A stretch of 64,000 nucleotides of DNA, from positions 236,663 to 300,662 of the forward strand of contig CAZSHS010000001.1 of assembly GCA_964606665.1 (NCBI GenBank), given 5' to 3'. Shown here piece after piece: positions 8,877 to 17,781 of this stretch (the stretch's first letter is position 1; the number at the start of each line of letters is the position of its first letter). Source of the DNA: Aved-18 sp964606665. Lineage in GTDB: Bacteria > Cyanobacteriota > Vampirovibrionia > Obscuribacterales > Obscuribacteraceae. The notes below the pieces were generated by a model. It was not told the origin of the DNA and did not search any database. It saw nothing but the letters and a program-made list of their open reading frames with translations. Made by a program: the position numbers and the translations under genes.

Positions 8877-9185
8877 ATGTCCAGCCTACAAGAAGACGTA
8901 GTGAGAGAAAGTCTGAGAACAGTTGTTGACCCCGAGCTTGGGGTGAACATAGTCGACCTTGGTCTTATTTATGGCGTTGAGGTGAATGAAAACGACGTGG
9001 TGGTGAAATTGACCCTGACCAGTCCTGCTTGTCCACTTGGTGCAGTAATTCAGGCTCAAGCTCACCAGGCAGTGAAAAAATTGCCCTGGGTTAAAGAAGT
9101 AAAAATAGACCTGGTCTGGACGCCACGATGGGATCCAAAGAAAATGGCTTCAGAAGAAGCACTGATGGATCTTGGTATTCTCTAG
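8877..9185 (+). CDS. sufT: SufT/MIP18-family (DUF59) Fe-S maturation protein
   Basis: A 102-residue single-domain DUF59 protein with VVDPELGVNIVDLGLIY and the conserved Cys segment LTSPACPLG. Stand-alone DUF59 proteins in suf operons (SufT) help mature particular Fe-S proteins; the exact targets are unknown. It ends the operon and its stop abuts the stop of the convergent gene. The same domain forms the N-terminus of the Mrp protein encoded 2.2 kb further on, so this region holds two DUF59 copies. Confidence 0.88.
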   Translation: MSSLQEDVVRESLRTVVDPELGVNIVDLGLIYGVEVNENDVVVKLTLTSPACPLGAVIQAQAHQAVKKLPWVKEVKIDLVWTPRWDPKKMASEEALMDLGIL

Positions 9186-11351
9186 CTAAGAAAAATGCAG
9201 ATTGAGTACGCTTAGCGGATCGCAGTAATCGTCGGTCCAGAGGCGCATTTTGGGATCTGGCACAACTTCGAGCCAGTGATATTGGTCTTTCAATTGTTCA
9301 AGCAATTTCTTGTTTTTTGAAATCAAAATCCAATCAGTTGGCTCTTGCCAGGCCTGGCGTTGACTAAAATAGGAATTGCGCGCAATAGCCTCATATCCCA
9401 GTGACTGTGCCACTTTAGCAATTGGTTTTTTGAGATCGTAATAGTTGTTTGTGACGTGAAATAAAATACAGCCATCTTCAGTCAATTTAGTTTGATACAA
9501 AGAGAGCGCTTCTCTGGTAATTAAGTGAAGTGGAATCGAATCCGAACTGAACGTGTCCATCACAATTAATTGCAAAAACTTATCTGGTGCTTTTCTAATA
9601 TTGACCCGCGCATCACCGCATTGAATGTCGAGTTTGGCGTCTCGTTTTTTTGCTTCGGTTATATAACTAAAATAAAACGGATTCGATGCAATATCTATGA
9701 CGTTTGGATTAAGCTCATAAATGAGCACTTCTTGGCCTGATTTAGCGTAACTGGCAAGACTGCCTGCGCCCATGCCAAGCATGGCATACGCAAAATTTTT
9801 CTTACTCGCTTCAAGAATGCTGAACACGTCGTCACTGGGGCTGGACTCTCCATAATAGAAGATAGGCGTATTGCGTTTTTCTTTATCCAGTAACTCGCCA
9901 CCGTGTAAAGTGACACCATTCCATATTTGGCTTGAGGTATTCTTTTTGTCTGTTTTGATTTTTAGCACACCAAAAAAGTTTCGTTTGGAAACTATTTCTT
10001 TGGCGTCTTTGTTGAGGTTGCAAGCAAGCAGTGCTAATCCAGATGCGAGCATTACTATTGCAGTCGAGGCGGGCAAAAGTCGGTTGCTCTTTTCTAGTTG
10101 GATAGTGCATACAAGAACGGCTGCTGCAGTGGCAAGAGCTATTTGGTATTCGAAAAAATCAGTGAAAATAAGTGGAGCTATAAAACTGTTGAACGAACTT
10201 CCAAGTATGCCACCAAGTGCGATAGCCAAATAATATGAAGTGAGAAAAGCAGGCACAGGGCGGCTTGCTGCTACCTTGGCGTGGCATGTGAGCGACGTAA
10301 TGAAAAGGCAGATGAGATGCAGAGATATTCCAGATGTGACATAACCTGTCATCACTGTCTCGCTATTAGTTATTCTTGTTTCGTTGAACAGAAAGAAAAA
10401 GATTCCTATGGCAGAAATTGCACTCATAATAACCATCGCTTTTAGAACTCGACTGAAGTCTATGGCAAAGGCAAGAGTGAAGGTCAGCATATAGATTGCA
10501 AGCGGTACTACAAAAAACAAAGGTAGTGAGGCTAGATCGCTTGTAACATAATTGGTTAGACCAAGCATCAAGCTGGATGGTAGCGCGGTGAGCAAAAGCC
10601 AGAGGGCGTACTTTGAATTACCCGGTTCTTGTTCTAATATTTCATTTTCAATCTGTTCATCAATTTCATCTGATATTACATCCGGTGCGGCGAACTTATA
10701 AGTTAACCAGGCGCAAATAGTGGTTAGTACTGCAAAAATTGTGTAGGCGATACCAATTGCGTTCAATTGAAAAGGAAGTGAACAGTTTGGTTCGATTGCA
10801 AACGGATAGGAAATCAAGAAAATGAGCCCACCCAAATTGCTTATGGCATAAAGGAAATAAGGGTCTTTTGCTTGAGGTAAAAATGAGGATGATAGCCATT
10901 TTTGTACCATAGGTGCGGTAGTTGAAATGGCAAAGAAAATCGGGCCCAGTAGAGAAACTAGAGAATACATCAGCCAGAGATAGGGATGATTTAGCCATGG
11001 TTCTTCTAGTGGTGGACGCAGCGGAAGGGTAAGGATTGGCAACCAGACGATGATTACTTGAGTGTACAGTTTGACTTTGAGCTTGAAACTAAACTCATTT
11101 AAAAGAAAAACATACACGTAAGCCGAAAGCAAAACGCTTTGAAAAAAGACCACGCAAGTGTTCCAAACATAGCTCGAGCCCCCAAGCAAAGGCAAAATCA
11201 TTTTGGCCGCGACAGGCTCAATCACAAACATCAGCGCAGCCGACAGTATAAGTGTGATTGAAATGGTTGGAATATAGAGGTTTGTCGACAGTTTAGTAAT
11301 TGATTTCACGTAAAAGGAATATTTGATTAGGATCTCGGTGGTGCTTGCCAA
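9186..11351 (-). CDS. Membrane protein with C-terminal spermidine-synthase-like domain
   Basis: A 721-residue protein. The first 465 or so residues contain about a dozen hydrophobic segments, so this part sits in the membrane. A Glu/Asp-rich cytoplasmic-looking loop falls near residues 225-245. The C-terminal 220 residues have a Rossmann methyltransferase-like fold of the spermidine synthase type: AMLGMGAGSLASYAK (glycine-rich nucleotide loop), IYELNPNVIDIA (acidic residue after strand 2), CGDARVN, and LIVMDTFSSD. Such fused 'spermidine synthase-like' membrane proteins are widespread; their substrate is not known and true polyamine synthesis is unproven. It is convergent with the suf operon and not part of it. 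Confidence 0.85.
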   Translation of the reverse strand: MASTTEILIKYSFYVKSITKLSTNLYIPTISITLILSAALMFVIEPVAAKMILPLLGGSSYVWNTCVVFFQSVLLSAYVYVFLLNEFSFKLKVKLYTQVIIVWLPILTLPLRPPLEEPWLNHPYLWLMYSLVSLLGPIFFAISTTAPMVQKWLSSSFLPQAKDPYFLYAISNLGGLIFLISYPFAIEPNCSLPFQLNAIGIAYTIFAVLTTICAWLTYKFAAPDVISDEIDEQIENEILEQEPGNSKYALWLLLTALPSSLMLGLTNYVTSDLASLPLFFVVPLAIYMLTFTLAFAIDFSRVLKAMVIMSAISAIGIFFFLFNETRITNSETVMTGYVTSGISLHLICLFITSLTCHAKVAASRPVPAFLTSYYLAIALGGILGSSFNSFIAPLIFTDFFEYQIALATAAAVLVCTIQLEKSNRLLPASTAIVMLASGLALLACNLNKDAKEIVSKRNFFGVLKIKTDKKNTSSQIWNGVTLHGGELLDKEKRNTPIFYYGESSPSDDVFSILEASKKNFAYAMLGMGAGSLASYAKSGQEVLIYELNPNVIDIASNPFYFSYITEAKKRDAKLDIQCGDARVNIRKAPDKFLQLIVMDTFSSDSIPLHLITREALSLYQTKLTEDGCILFHVTNNYYDLKKPIAKVAQSLGYEAIARNSYFSQRQAWQEPTDWILISKNKKLLEQLKDQYHWLEVVPDPKMRLWTDDYCDPLSVLNLHFS

Positions 11352-11421
11352 TAAAATGTATCATTTATAGAGAGTTATCAGGCACTTTCAGGCGCCATTG
11401 CATCAACAAGGCAGGTTTGGC

Positions 11422-12504
11422 ATGTTCGGTTCGAAAAAAATAACGCAAAAGCAGGTAGAGGAAGCCCTCTCAACGGTAATGGATCCGGACTTGCACAAGG
11501 ACATAGTAAGTCTTGGCATGGTCTCTCAAATCAAAATTGATGGCGGCAAAATAGCTTTTAAGCTTACACTGACAACCCCGGCTTGCCCTCTCAAGGAAAA
11601 GATTGAAGGAGATGCGCGAGCAGCTCTTCAGGCTTTACCTGGCGCAGAGGAAATAACAATTGAAACCGATGCTCAGGTTCGTGCTCCCCTTAATGAAAAA
11701 AAATCGATTGACGGAGTTCAACACATTATTGCCGTCACCTCAGGCAAAGGCGGCGTCGGCAAAACTACTGTATCAGTCAATTTAGCCGTTGCTCTTTCAC
11801 GCTTGGGTGCTAAAGTCGGCTTACTCGATGCCGATATCACTGGTCCCAATTGTCCCATCATGTTGGGCGTTCAAGATTATGAGCCATTGGGCAAAAACAA
11901 TCGCATTGTTCCGGCTGAAAATTACGGAATTAAATGTGTGTCGATGGCATTTTTTGTTGCCAAAGATACGCCAATTATTTGGCGTGGACCAATGCTTGAT
12001 AGAGCGATCAAGCAATTTTTGTCCGATGTAGACTGGGGCGAATTAGATTATCTAATTGTTGATATGCCGCCTGGTACTGGTGATGCGCAACTGACAATGG
12101 CTCAAGCCACCAAACTTTCTGGCGGAATTATTGTAACCACACCTCAGGAAGTGGCATTACTTGACGGCAGACGCGGTCTTGCGATGTTCAATCAAATGTC
12201 AGTGCCGATACTTGGATTTGTCGAGAATATGAGTTATTTCCAGCCGCCAGGTTCAAGTGAGCAATACGAAATTTTTGGTCGCGGCGGCGGCAAAAAATTA
12301 GCTGAAGATTCAAACGTTCCATTTTTGGGTGAGATTCCACTTGATCCCAAAGTGCGTGTTGGGGGAGATTTAGGAGATCCAATTTCAAATAGCGATCCTG
12401 ACAGTGCTACAGCACAGGCCTTTTTAAATATTGCCAAACAAGTGGCGCACCAAATCAGTGTACATGCGCTAATGCCCACCCCGGCTGCCGCTTCAGCCAA
12501 ATAG
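11422..12504 (+). CDS. mrp: Mrp/NBP35-family ATP-binding Fe-S carrier
   Basis: A 360-residue protein with an N-terminal DUF59 domain (residues 1-85, with LTTPACPL) and a C-terminal P-loop NTPase with the deviant Walker A SGKGGVGKTT (107-116), IVDMPPGTGD and ITTPQEVALLDG-like segments. Mrp proteins carry and insert Fe-S clusters. The place where many Mrp proteins have a CPxC pair reads NMSYFQPPGSSEQYEIFG, without cysteines; as I recall cyanobacterial Mrp proteins also lack it. I prefer ATG 11422 over an upstream TTG at 11398 because GGCAGG lies close upstream. A strong palindrome follows the gene. Confidence 0.92.
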   Translation: MFGSKKITQKQVEEALSTVMDPDLHKDIVSLGMVSQIKIDGGKIAFKLTLTTPACPLKEKIEGDARAALQALPGAEEITIETDAQVRAPLNEKKSIDGVQHIIAVTSGKGGVGKTTVSVNLAVALSRLGAKVGLLDADITGPNCPIMLGVQDYEPLGKNNRIVPAENYGIKCVSMAFFVAKDTPIIWRGPMLDRAIKQFLSDVDWGELDYLIVDMPPGTGDAQLTMAQATKLSGGIIVTTPQEVALLDGRRGLAMFNQMSVPILGFVENMSYFQPPGSSEQYEIFGRGGGKKLAEDSNVPFLGEIPLDPKVRVGGDLGDPISNSDPDSATAQAFLNIAKQVAHQISVHALMPTPAAASAK

Positions 12505-12527
12505 AAGAGTCTTTCATATCGTGATTT

Positions 12528-12557
12528 AAAACCATATCCGTTAACGGATATGGTTTT
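12528..12557. terminator. Perfect 30-base palindrome, probable intrinsic terminator of mrp
   Basis: A perfect inverted repeat: arm AAAACCATATCCG, centre TTAA, mirrored arm ending TGGTTTT. It starts 23 bases after the mrp stop and can form a 13-base-pair stem ending in a run of four T. The perfect symmetry, including A-tract and T-tract, allows termination in both directions. It could also be an operator, since the dyad is unbroken. Confidence 0.65.
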
Positions 12558-12709
12558 GAAATTAGTATTCAAGATCGCACGGCAAGGCCCCCCTTGTCTG
12601 ATCGTGCTATTTTCAGCGCACCAAAGGGTTCACAAATGGCAGCAAGGCATTATACTGGTGCTAAGTTCGGTACTAGTATCACCTTTGACACCACTTCTAT
12701 ATATAAAAT

Positions 12710-14425
12710 ATGCTCAAAAGCATTTGCATAAGAGATTTCGCTTTAATTGAGAACGTCAGCCTAGATTGGCATTCTGGATTAAATGTTTTAACCGGTGAAA
12801 CCGGAGCAGGAAAATCGATAGTATTTGATGCAATCAATATTGTGCTTGGTGCTAAATGCGCAAGCTCGAATATAAGACATGGTTCGAGTAAAGCTTCCAT
12901 AGAAGCAGTATTTGAGCCACAAAGCGTTGTATGGGCATGGCTCAAGCAAAACGAATTGATTGAGCAAGACGTAAGTGACAAGGAAATTGTAGTAACTCGT
13001 GAAATCACCACCAGTGGTTCACGATCTAGAATTAATGGAACCATGGTTAATGTGGCTACCATACAAGAATTGCGCAACCTACTTCTTACTTTTCATGTCC
13101 AGCACGAAATTAGAACTTTATTTGCAGGCAATACAAAACTTTCGATGCTCGATGCTATTGGAGATAAAAAACATCAACAATCCGTTGAAAAATTTGCCAC
13201 TGTTTTTACTCGCTACCAGTCGGTAAAACGCTCAGCGCGCGAGCTTGAAATAGATGAAGAAGAGCGGCTTCGTCGGCTCGATTTTTCTCGTTTTCAACTA
13301 AACGAATTAGTTCAAGCTGATTTGACAGACGAAAGCGAATGGGACGAGCTTGAAAAAGAAAAAATCCGTCTTGCCAATTTAGCATCTATAGAACGAGCTG
13401 TATTTACATCAATGTCCTTACTCTTCGACAGTCCCGAATCTTCTGGCGATGAGAAGGCTGCATATGACTCGGTTTGCGAAGCACTGAAAGAATTAGAGCG
13501 AGCCACCAGATTCGATGAAAGTGTGGAAGAATGCACCCAGATTTTGCAAACTGTTTTAGCTCAGTTAGACGATGCAGCTAAAATTTTGCGTCGCACAAGA
13601 GAGAGTCTCGATGCTGATCCACAGCGACTTGATCAAATTGAAGATCGTTTGCATTTGTTGTCCACCATTAAGAAGAAATACGGTCCCACTCTTTTTGACG
13701 CTGTGGAACGAAGAGATAAATTGAGTGAAGAAGTTGATCAGTTGGAAAAGAACACCGATCTTGTCTCTGACTTGAAAAAACAGACAGCAGATTTATTGCA
13801 AGAGTGCATGCAGTTAGCTTGTAAAATAACTTTGACAAGAAAAGTACTTGCAGCCGAATTGAGCAAACAAGTAAGTCACGAGCTAAAAGAATTAGGAATG
13901 GAAAAATCTCAATTCAAAATGGAAGTTGAGTCTTTAGAAGATTTGAGTGCAAATGGACTTGATAAAGTCGATTTTTATTTCAGCGCCAATCCAGGACAGC
14001 CTCTTCAACCACTGGCTAAAGTCGCATCGGGTGGAGAGCTATCACGAGTAATTCTGGCTCTCAAAGTTGTTTTTGCCAGGTTCGATCAGGTAGGAACTAT
14101 TATTTTTGACGAAATAGACGCAGGTACAAGTGGCTCGGTTTTGCAGAGAATTCGAGACAAACTTTGCCAATTAGCCAGCTCTCATCAAATTTTGTGCATT
14201 ACACATCAACCGCTTATCGCGTCTGTAGCTGACAACCATGTAATGGTTCATAAAGTTCAAAGCGACAATTCGACACAGGTCAACTTCCAGAATCTGAGCG
14301 GTCAAGATAAGCTCAAAGCCCTCGCCACAATGGCAAGCGGAAGCCAAAAGGATAGTGCTATGGCGTTCGCTCAGTCCCTAATGAATGAAGCCAAGAATAT
14401 CAAAAGCAGCATGGGACATATTTAA
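12710..14425 (+). CDS. recN: DNA repair protein RecN
   Basis: A 571-residue SMC-like ATPase involved in double-strand-break repair. Residues 1-60 contain IRDFALIENVSLDW and Walker A GETGAGKS; the middle 160-380 is coiled coil; the C-terminal head has the ABC signature ASGGELSRVILALK, Walker B IIFDEIDAGTSG and the switch segment CITHQPLIAS. Length matches RecN (about 550-570). It begins about 200 bases after mrp and is probably expressed on its own. Confidence 0.96.
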   Translation: MLKSICIRDFALIENVSLDWHSGLNVLTGETGAGKSIVFDAINIVLGAKCASSNIRHGSSKASIEAVFEPQSVVWAWLKQNELIEQDVSDKEIVVTREITTSGSRSRINGTMVNVATIQELRNLLLTFHVQHEIRTLFAGNTKLSMLDAIGDKKHQQSVEKFATVFTRYQSVKRSARELEIDEEERLRRLDFSRFQLNELVQADLTDESEWDELEKEKIRLANLASIERAVFTSMSLLFDSPESSGDEKAAYDSVCEALKELERATRFDESVEECTQILQTVLAQLDDAAKILRRTRESLDADPQRLDQIEDRLHLLSTIKKKYGPTLFDAVERRDKLSEEVDQLEKNTDLVSDLKKQTADLLQECMQLACKITLTRKVLAAELSKQVSHELKELGMEKSQFKMEVESLEDLSANGLDKVDFYFSANPGQPLQPLAKVASGGELSRVILALKVVFARFDQVGTIIFDEIDAGTSGSVLQRIRDKLCQLASSHQILCITHQPLIASVADNHVMVHKVQSDNSTQVNFQNLSGQDKLKALATMASGSQKDSAMAFAQSLMNEAKNIKSSMGHI

Positions 14426-14461
14426 TTGTCTTATTAGTGCTTCAAATCAGGTTAGATCTCG

Positions 14462-14491
14462 TTGACATGTAAGCTGTATCCTTACTAAAAT
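14462..14491 (+). promoter_or_regulatory. Sigma-70-like promoter for tRNA-Gln / L25
   Basis: A consensus -35 TTGACA (14462-14467) and a near-consensus -10 TAAAAT (14486-14491) separated by 18 bases. It lies 59 bases upstream of the tRNA gene and just past recN, so it most likely drives the tRNA and the L25 gene as one transcript. Confidence 0.65.
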
Positions 14492-14550
14492 TCATGTTTC
14501 AGCCCGTTCTTTAATGAGTACGGCGCTGGGTCATGTGAGTGACCGCACGA

Positions 14551-14621
14551 TGGGGTGTCGCCAAGCGGTAAGGCAGCTGGTTTTGGTCCAGCCATTCCGA
14601 GGTTCGAATCCTTGCACCCCA
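14551..14621 (+). tRNA. tRNA-Gln (anticodon UUG)
   Basis: A 71-base cloverleaf. The acceptor arms TGGGGTG and CACCCCA pair, the D stem is GCC/GGC, the anticodon stem GCTGG/CCAGC encloses loop TTTTGGT with anticodon TTG, the variable loop is five bases, and the T stem CGAGG/CCTTG encloses TTCGAAT. The 3' CCA is not encoded and would be added by enzyme. It lies 33 bases upstream of the L25 gene. Confidence 0.96.
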
Positions 14622-14654
14622 GTGCTATCAGTAATACCTTTTGAGAGAAGAAAA

Positions 14655-15236
14655 ATGGAAAAGCTTTCCTTAACCGTCACTAAACGTGAATCAAAAACTC
14701 CTAACCTGGTTAGACGCGAGGGCAATGTGCCTGCCACATTGTATGGACCGGGAACGGAGCCTGAAAGTCTGCAATTTTCTGCTTACGACTTCTCCAGATT
14801 GCCTGCTGAAGCTTTCTCACACGTTATCGATTTGAAGATGGAAGGTGGCAAACCAGTTGCTGCTCTAATCAGACACGTGCAAAGAAAATCTACTTCTGAC
14901 CTGGTTCAGAACGTCGAATTCTATAGAGTGAGCACAGACAAAAAACTAACAGTTACAGTTCCGACCAAACATGTTGGTCACTCTCAAGCCGTGGTTCTTG
15001 GTGGTCAGTTGCAAGAAATGACTTCTTCAATAGACATCGAATGCTTGCCAGGTGACATTCCTGACTTCATCGAAGTTGATTTGACCATGCTCGAACAAGT
15101 CGAAGATTCAATTCACTTCAGCGATTTGAAAGTACCTGCTTCAGTCAAAATTTTGAACCCACTCGATGGTATCGTGATCAAAACAGTGGCTCCAAAATCG
15201 AGCGGCGCTGCTGATAAGAAAGACGAGAAGAAATAA
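14655..15236 (+). CDS. rplY: 50S ribosomal protein L25/Ctc
   Basis: A 193-residue protein of the long (Ctc/TL5) L25 type, which binds 5S rRNA. The N-terminal domain starts EKLSLTVTKRES and contains VPATLYGPG; the C-terminal beta domain contains CLPGDIPDFIEVDL and IHFSDLKVPASV. I chose ATG 14655, preceded by GAGAGAAG, because the longer open frame includes the tRNA gene. The tail is Lys-rich. It likely shares the tRNA-Gln promoter. Confidence 0.95.
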   Translation: MEKLSLTVTKRESKTPNLVRREGNVPATLYGPGTEPESLQFSAYDFSRLPAEAFSHVIDLKMEGGKPVAALIRHVQRKSTSDLVQNVEFYRVSTDKKLTVTVPTKHVGHSQAVVLGGQLQEMTSSIDIECLPGDIPDFIEVDLTMLEQVEDSIHFSDLKVPASVKILNPLDGIVIKTVAPKSSGAADKKDEKK

Positions 15237-15263
15237 ATTCTTGTTTTCAAAGTTTGAAATGAA

Positions 15264-15695
15264 TTATGACGTGCGTGCGGCTTGAAGCAGGCAGTTGTAT
15301 TCTAGAAGTGCAGAAATAAAAAACGCTGTTGTTGCTGTAAACAGAACAAGAGCAATGAACTTCACTTGGTTTAAAACGTTTGAACTCTTGTTCGCGAAAG
15401 AACCCGCTAGCTTTTTGTGCATGATCAAAGCTTCGGCTATGAAAAGGAAAAGAAATGCTGGCCAGACTGTTTTGAAAATACTAAATTCTGACGGTTTTCC
15501 GCTCTGGCGCAGTTTTTCAACCAATTCATTTGTTTCAGCGATACCTTTATCGGCACCGCAAAAAATCATAGATCCTAAATTCGCGAAGGTTTTGTTCAAA
15601 CCCAGATTGAACAGAAACCACACACAGATGCAAATTATCAAAGAAAAGCCAAAAGCTTTGACGATCTTTAGCAGTTGATCCGTGTCTGATTTCAA
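15264..15695 (-). CDS. Small membrane protein coupled to a histidine kinase
   Basis: A 143-residue protein with three predicted membrane segments: near residues 12-33 (FSLIICICVWFLFNLGL), 73-90 (VWPAFLFLFIAEALIM) and 110-130 (FIALVLFTATTAFFISAL). It has no recognisable family. Its start overlaps the end of the upstream histidine kinase gene by 4 bases, so it is probably co-translated with it and might modulate or anchor that kinase; this is inference from position only. Confidence 0.7.
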   Translation of the reverse strand: MKSDTDQLLKIVKAFGFSLIICICVWFLFNLGLNKTFANLGSMIFCGADKGIAETNELVEKLRQSGKPSEFSIFKTVWPAFLFLFIAEALIMHKKLAGSFANKSSNVLNQVKFIALVLFTATTAFFISALLEYNCLLQAARTS

Positions 15696-16819
15696 TCGTG
15701 TATTTTGGCCTCTTTTTCTGTTTCTGAAAACGGCGTAGCATCTTTATCGTCGTCGTCAGTTTCGACTTTAGCCATTGGTAATTTGACGGTGAAAGTCGAA
15801 CCTTTATTCAGTTCCGACTCCAGCTCAATGCTGCCGCCATGCGCTTTTATGATGGTGAGGGCAATGGCAAGTCCAAGACCGGTTCCGCCGCCATAGGTTT
15901 TGCTTCTGGTGCGTGAGCGCTCTACTCTGTAAAAGCGGTCGAAGATGCGCTGTTGATCGGCAGGAGCGATACCAATACCAGTATCGATCACCCGAACAAT
16001 TGCAGTGTCGTTGCTTGCGCGCAAAGTGACTGTGACTTTTCCACCAGCTTGTGTGGCTTTGACAGCGTTGTTTGATAGATTCAAGAATACTTGTTTCAGT
16101 TTGTCCATGTCTGCATCCATCCAGACTGGTGATTTCGGTACGATGAACTGCACTTCGACTTGTTCGGGAGCGACCATTGTCACTGTGTCTTCGACGCTTC
16201 TCACAACATCGCGCAAATCGATGATTTCTTTTTGAGCGATAATAGACTGACCGGCATCGGCTCGTGCTAACTGCAAAAGGTCGGATACAAGCCGAATTAG
16301 ACGACCAGATTCGTCAGTAACTGTTTGAAGTGCTTCGGACAATAATGAAGCGTCTATGTTATCGCCCCTTCTCATCAGCAATTTGGTATAGCCTTGTATC
16401 GAGGTGAGAGGTGTTCGAAGTTCATGACTTGCGTCAGCGACGAACTGACATTGACTGTTGAGTGACTCTTCAAGACGATTGAGTAACTTATTGAATGATT
16501 TTCTGAGCTCTAGAGTTTCAGTTGATTCATCGGCATCTGTTTCAAGACGAGTCCTGATGTCCATAGAGGCAAGCTTGGTCGCAGCCTCTATCAGTCTGTT
16601 AATTGGTTTCAAAATAAGCTTGGCTAAAAACCAGTTGACCAATATCAGGAGTACGGCAAGTGGAAAATACCATGGCAAGAGCGACATGAAGGTAGGAATA
16701 ATGTCGTGCGATGCACCAAACATTATTATGTGGCAGCCGAAGATAGGCACTAAGCCCGACAAAGTCATAGCCAGCGTCATACGAAATTGCAGGGTTTTGG
16801 ACCAGCCGGCTTTATCCAA
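15692..16819 (-). CDS. Membrane sensor histidine kinase
   Basis: A 375-residue two-component sensor. Two membrane segments at about 15-36 and 46-66 leave almost no external sensor domain. A HAMP-like linker follows (LKPINRLIEAATKLASMDI). The H-box is DASHELRTPLTSIQGY with phospho-acceptor His132, the N-box is LSNNAVKAT, G1 is DTGIGIAPADQQRIFDRFYR, and G2 is GGGTGLGLA. All catalytic motifs are intact. No response regulator lies next to it, so it is an orphan within this window; the coupled downstream gene is the small membrane protein. Confidence 0.93.
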   Translation of the reverse strand: MDKAGWSKTLQFRMTLAMTLSGLVPIFGCHIIMFGASHDIIPTFMSLLPWYFPLAVLLILVNWFLAKLILKPINRLIEAATKLASMDIRTRLETDADESTETLELRKSFNKLLNRLEESLNSQCQFVADASHELRTPLTSIQGYTKLLMRRGDNIDASLLSEALQTVTDESGRLIRLVSDLLQLARADAGQSIIAQKEIIDLRDVVRSVEDTVTMVAPEQVEVQFIVPKSPVWMDADMDKLKQVFLNLSNNAVKATQAGGKVTVTLRASNDTAIVRVIDTGIGIAPADQQRIFDRFYRVERSRTRSKTYGGGTGLGLAIALTIIKAHGGSIELESELNKGSTFTVKLPMAKVETDDDDKDATPFSETEKEAKIHD

Positions 16820-16864
16820 ATAGGAATTCCTCGAATCTTGCGCAATTTTACTTTATAACTAGAT

Positions 16865-17656
16865 TCAGGAAAGCAAAAACTCTCTCAGGGTCTTGCCTAT
16901 GGCCTGGTTTGCGATGACGCAACTGCCCTGGAAAACGGACTTGCCACCTGTAAAATCAAAAAATACGCCACCTGCCTCTTCTACCAAAATTTTCATTGGG
17001 GCAAGATCCCAGGGCTTTAGACCTACTTCTATAGATGCCTCGGCTTTGCCTTCAAGTACAAATGCAAAACTGAGATAATCACCAAATCCCCCTTGACGAG
17101 CGGTGCGACCAATAAGATCAGTTAGTTTTGGCCAATAACCAAGTTCTAGCAAACGTTTTGGGCTGCCGTAATTAAGCATCGATTTAGATAAGTCGCTTAC
17201 CTCTGATACCTCTATCTTTTGTCCGTTTTTGAAAGCGCCATCACCTTTGGAGGCCCAATAAAGATCACTTAAAGCGGGGTTGTGAATAACACCAAGGATA
17301 ATATCGTCGTTTTCTTCTAGTGCAATCAGAGTTGAAAAGATAGGGATGCCACGTGCATAGTTGAAAGTGCCGTCGATGGGGTCGATAATCCAGCGACGCT
17401 TCGAACTTTTGACCTGAAGCTCTTCTGCTCTGGACTCTTCTTCTCCCAGGATGATGTCGAGAGGGAACTCTCGTGCAAGGGCGTCTCTTATATAGCGTTC
17501 GATTTCTTTGTCTGCCCGAGTAACCGGGGTGCCGTCTGCTTTGTCTTTGACTTGAGAAACATTGTCGCCCTGGTTGAAGTAACGCATGGCGATGCCGCCT
17601 GTGGTGCCACAGAGATCTTTGACGAATGCAAGTTCCTTCAAGAGAGATTTGGTCAT
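16865..17656 (-). CDS. Inositol-monophosphatase-family phosphatase
   Basis: A 263-residue Mg-dependent sugar/inositol/histidinol phosphatase. Metal-binding motifs are GEEES (residues 71-75), DPIDGTFN (92-99) and WDLAPMKILVEEAGG near the C-terminus. Members of this fold hydrolyse myo-inositol-1-phosphate, histidinol phosphate (HisN) or PAP (CysQ); the sequence alone does not separate these, though HisN or SuhB activity is most likely. It is soluble and is the first of a minus-strand pair with the histidine kinase. Confidence 0.92.
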   Translation of the reverse strand: MTKSLLKELAFVKDLCGTTGGIAMRYFNQGDNVSQVKDKADGTPVTRADKEIERYIRDALAREFPLDIILGEEESRAEELQVKSSKRRWIIDPIDGTFNYARGIPIFSTLIALEENDDIILGVIHNPALSDLYWASKGDGAFKNGQKIEVSEVSDLSKSMLNYGSPKRLLELGYWPKLTDLIGRTARQGGFGDYLSFAFVLEGKAEASIEVGLKPWDLAPMKILVEEAGGVFFDFTGGKSVFQGSCVIANQAIGKTLREFLLS

Positions 17657-17691
17657 TTTTTCTCAGCCTCTTATTAGTACAGGCAGCAAGA

Positions 17692-17717
17692 ACTCCCGCC
17701 AGAAAACTAGCGGGAGT
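17692..17717 (-). terminator. Hairpin downstream of the SLH-protein gene
   Basis: Inverted repeat ACTCCCGC (17692-17699) and GCGGGAGT (17710-17717) with a 10-base loop, giving an 8-base-pair GC-rich stem 65 bases beyond the SLH gene's stop. The T-tract on the minus strand is weak (TTCTT), so it may be an imperfect intrinsic terminator or a stabilising 3' hairpin. Confidence 0.5.
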
Positions 17718-17781
17718 CCAAACTATAGACTAGGTCAGGTCCAAGTTCTTAATTTGTTCGATTTGTGAGCTTGTTGCGAGT

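Noticed and set aside
9186..11351. Calling the gene a genuine spermidine synthase (speE)
   Set aside because: The N-terminal membrane part and the lack of clear polyamine-site residues make a different substrate likely.
12577..12607. Hairpin after mrp as SRP 4.5S or another small RNA
   Set aside because: The GCACG...CGTGC and CAAGG...CCTTG arms form a simple hairpin, but the conserved SRP loop sequence is absent.
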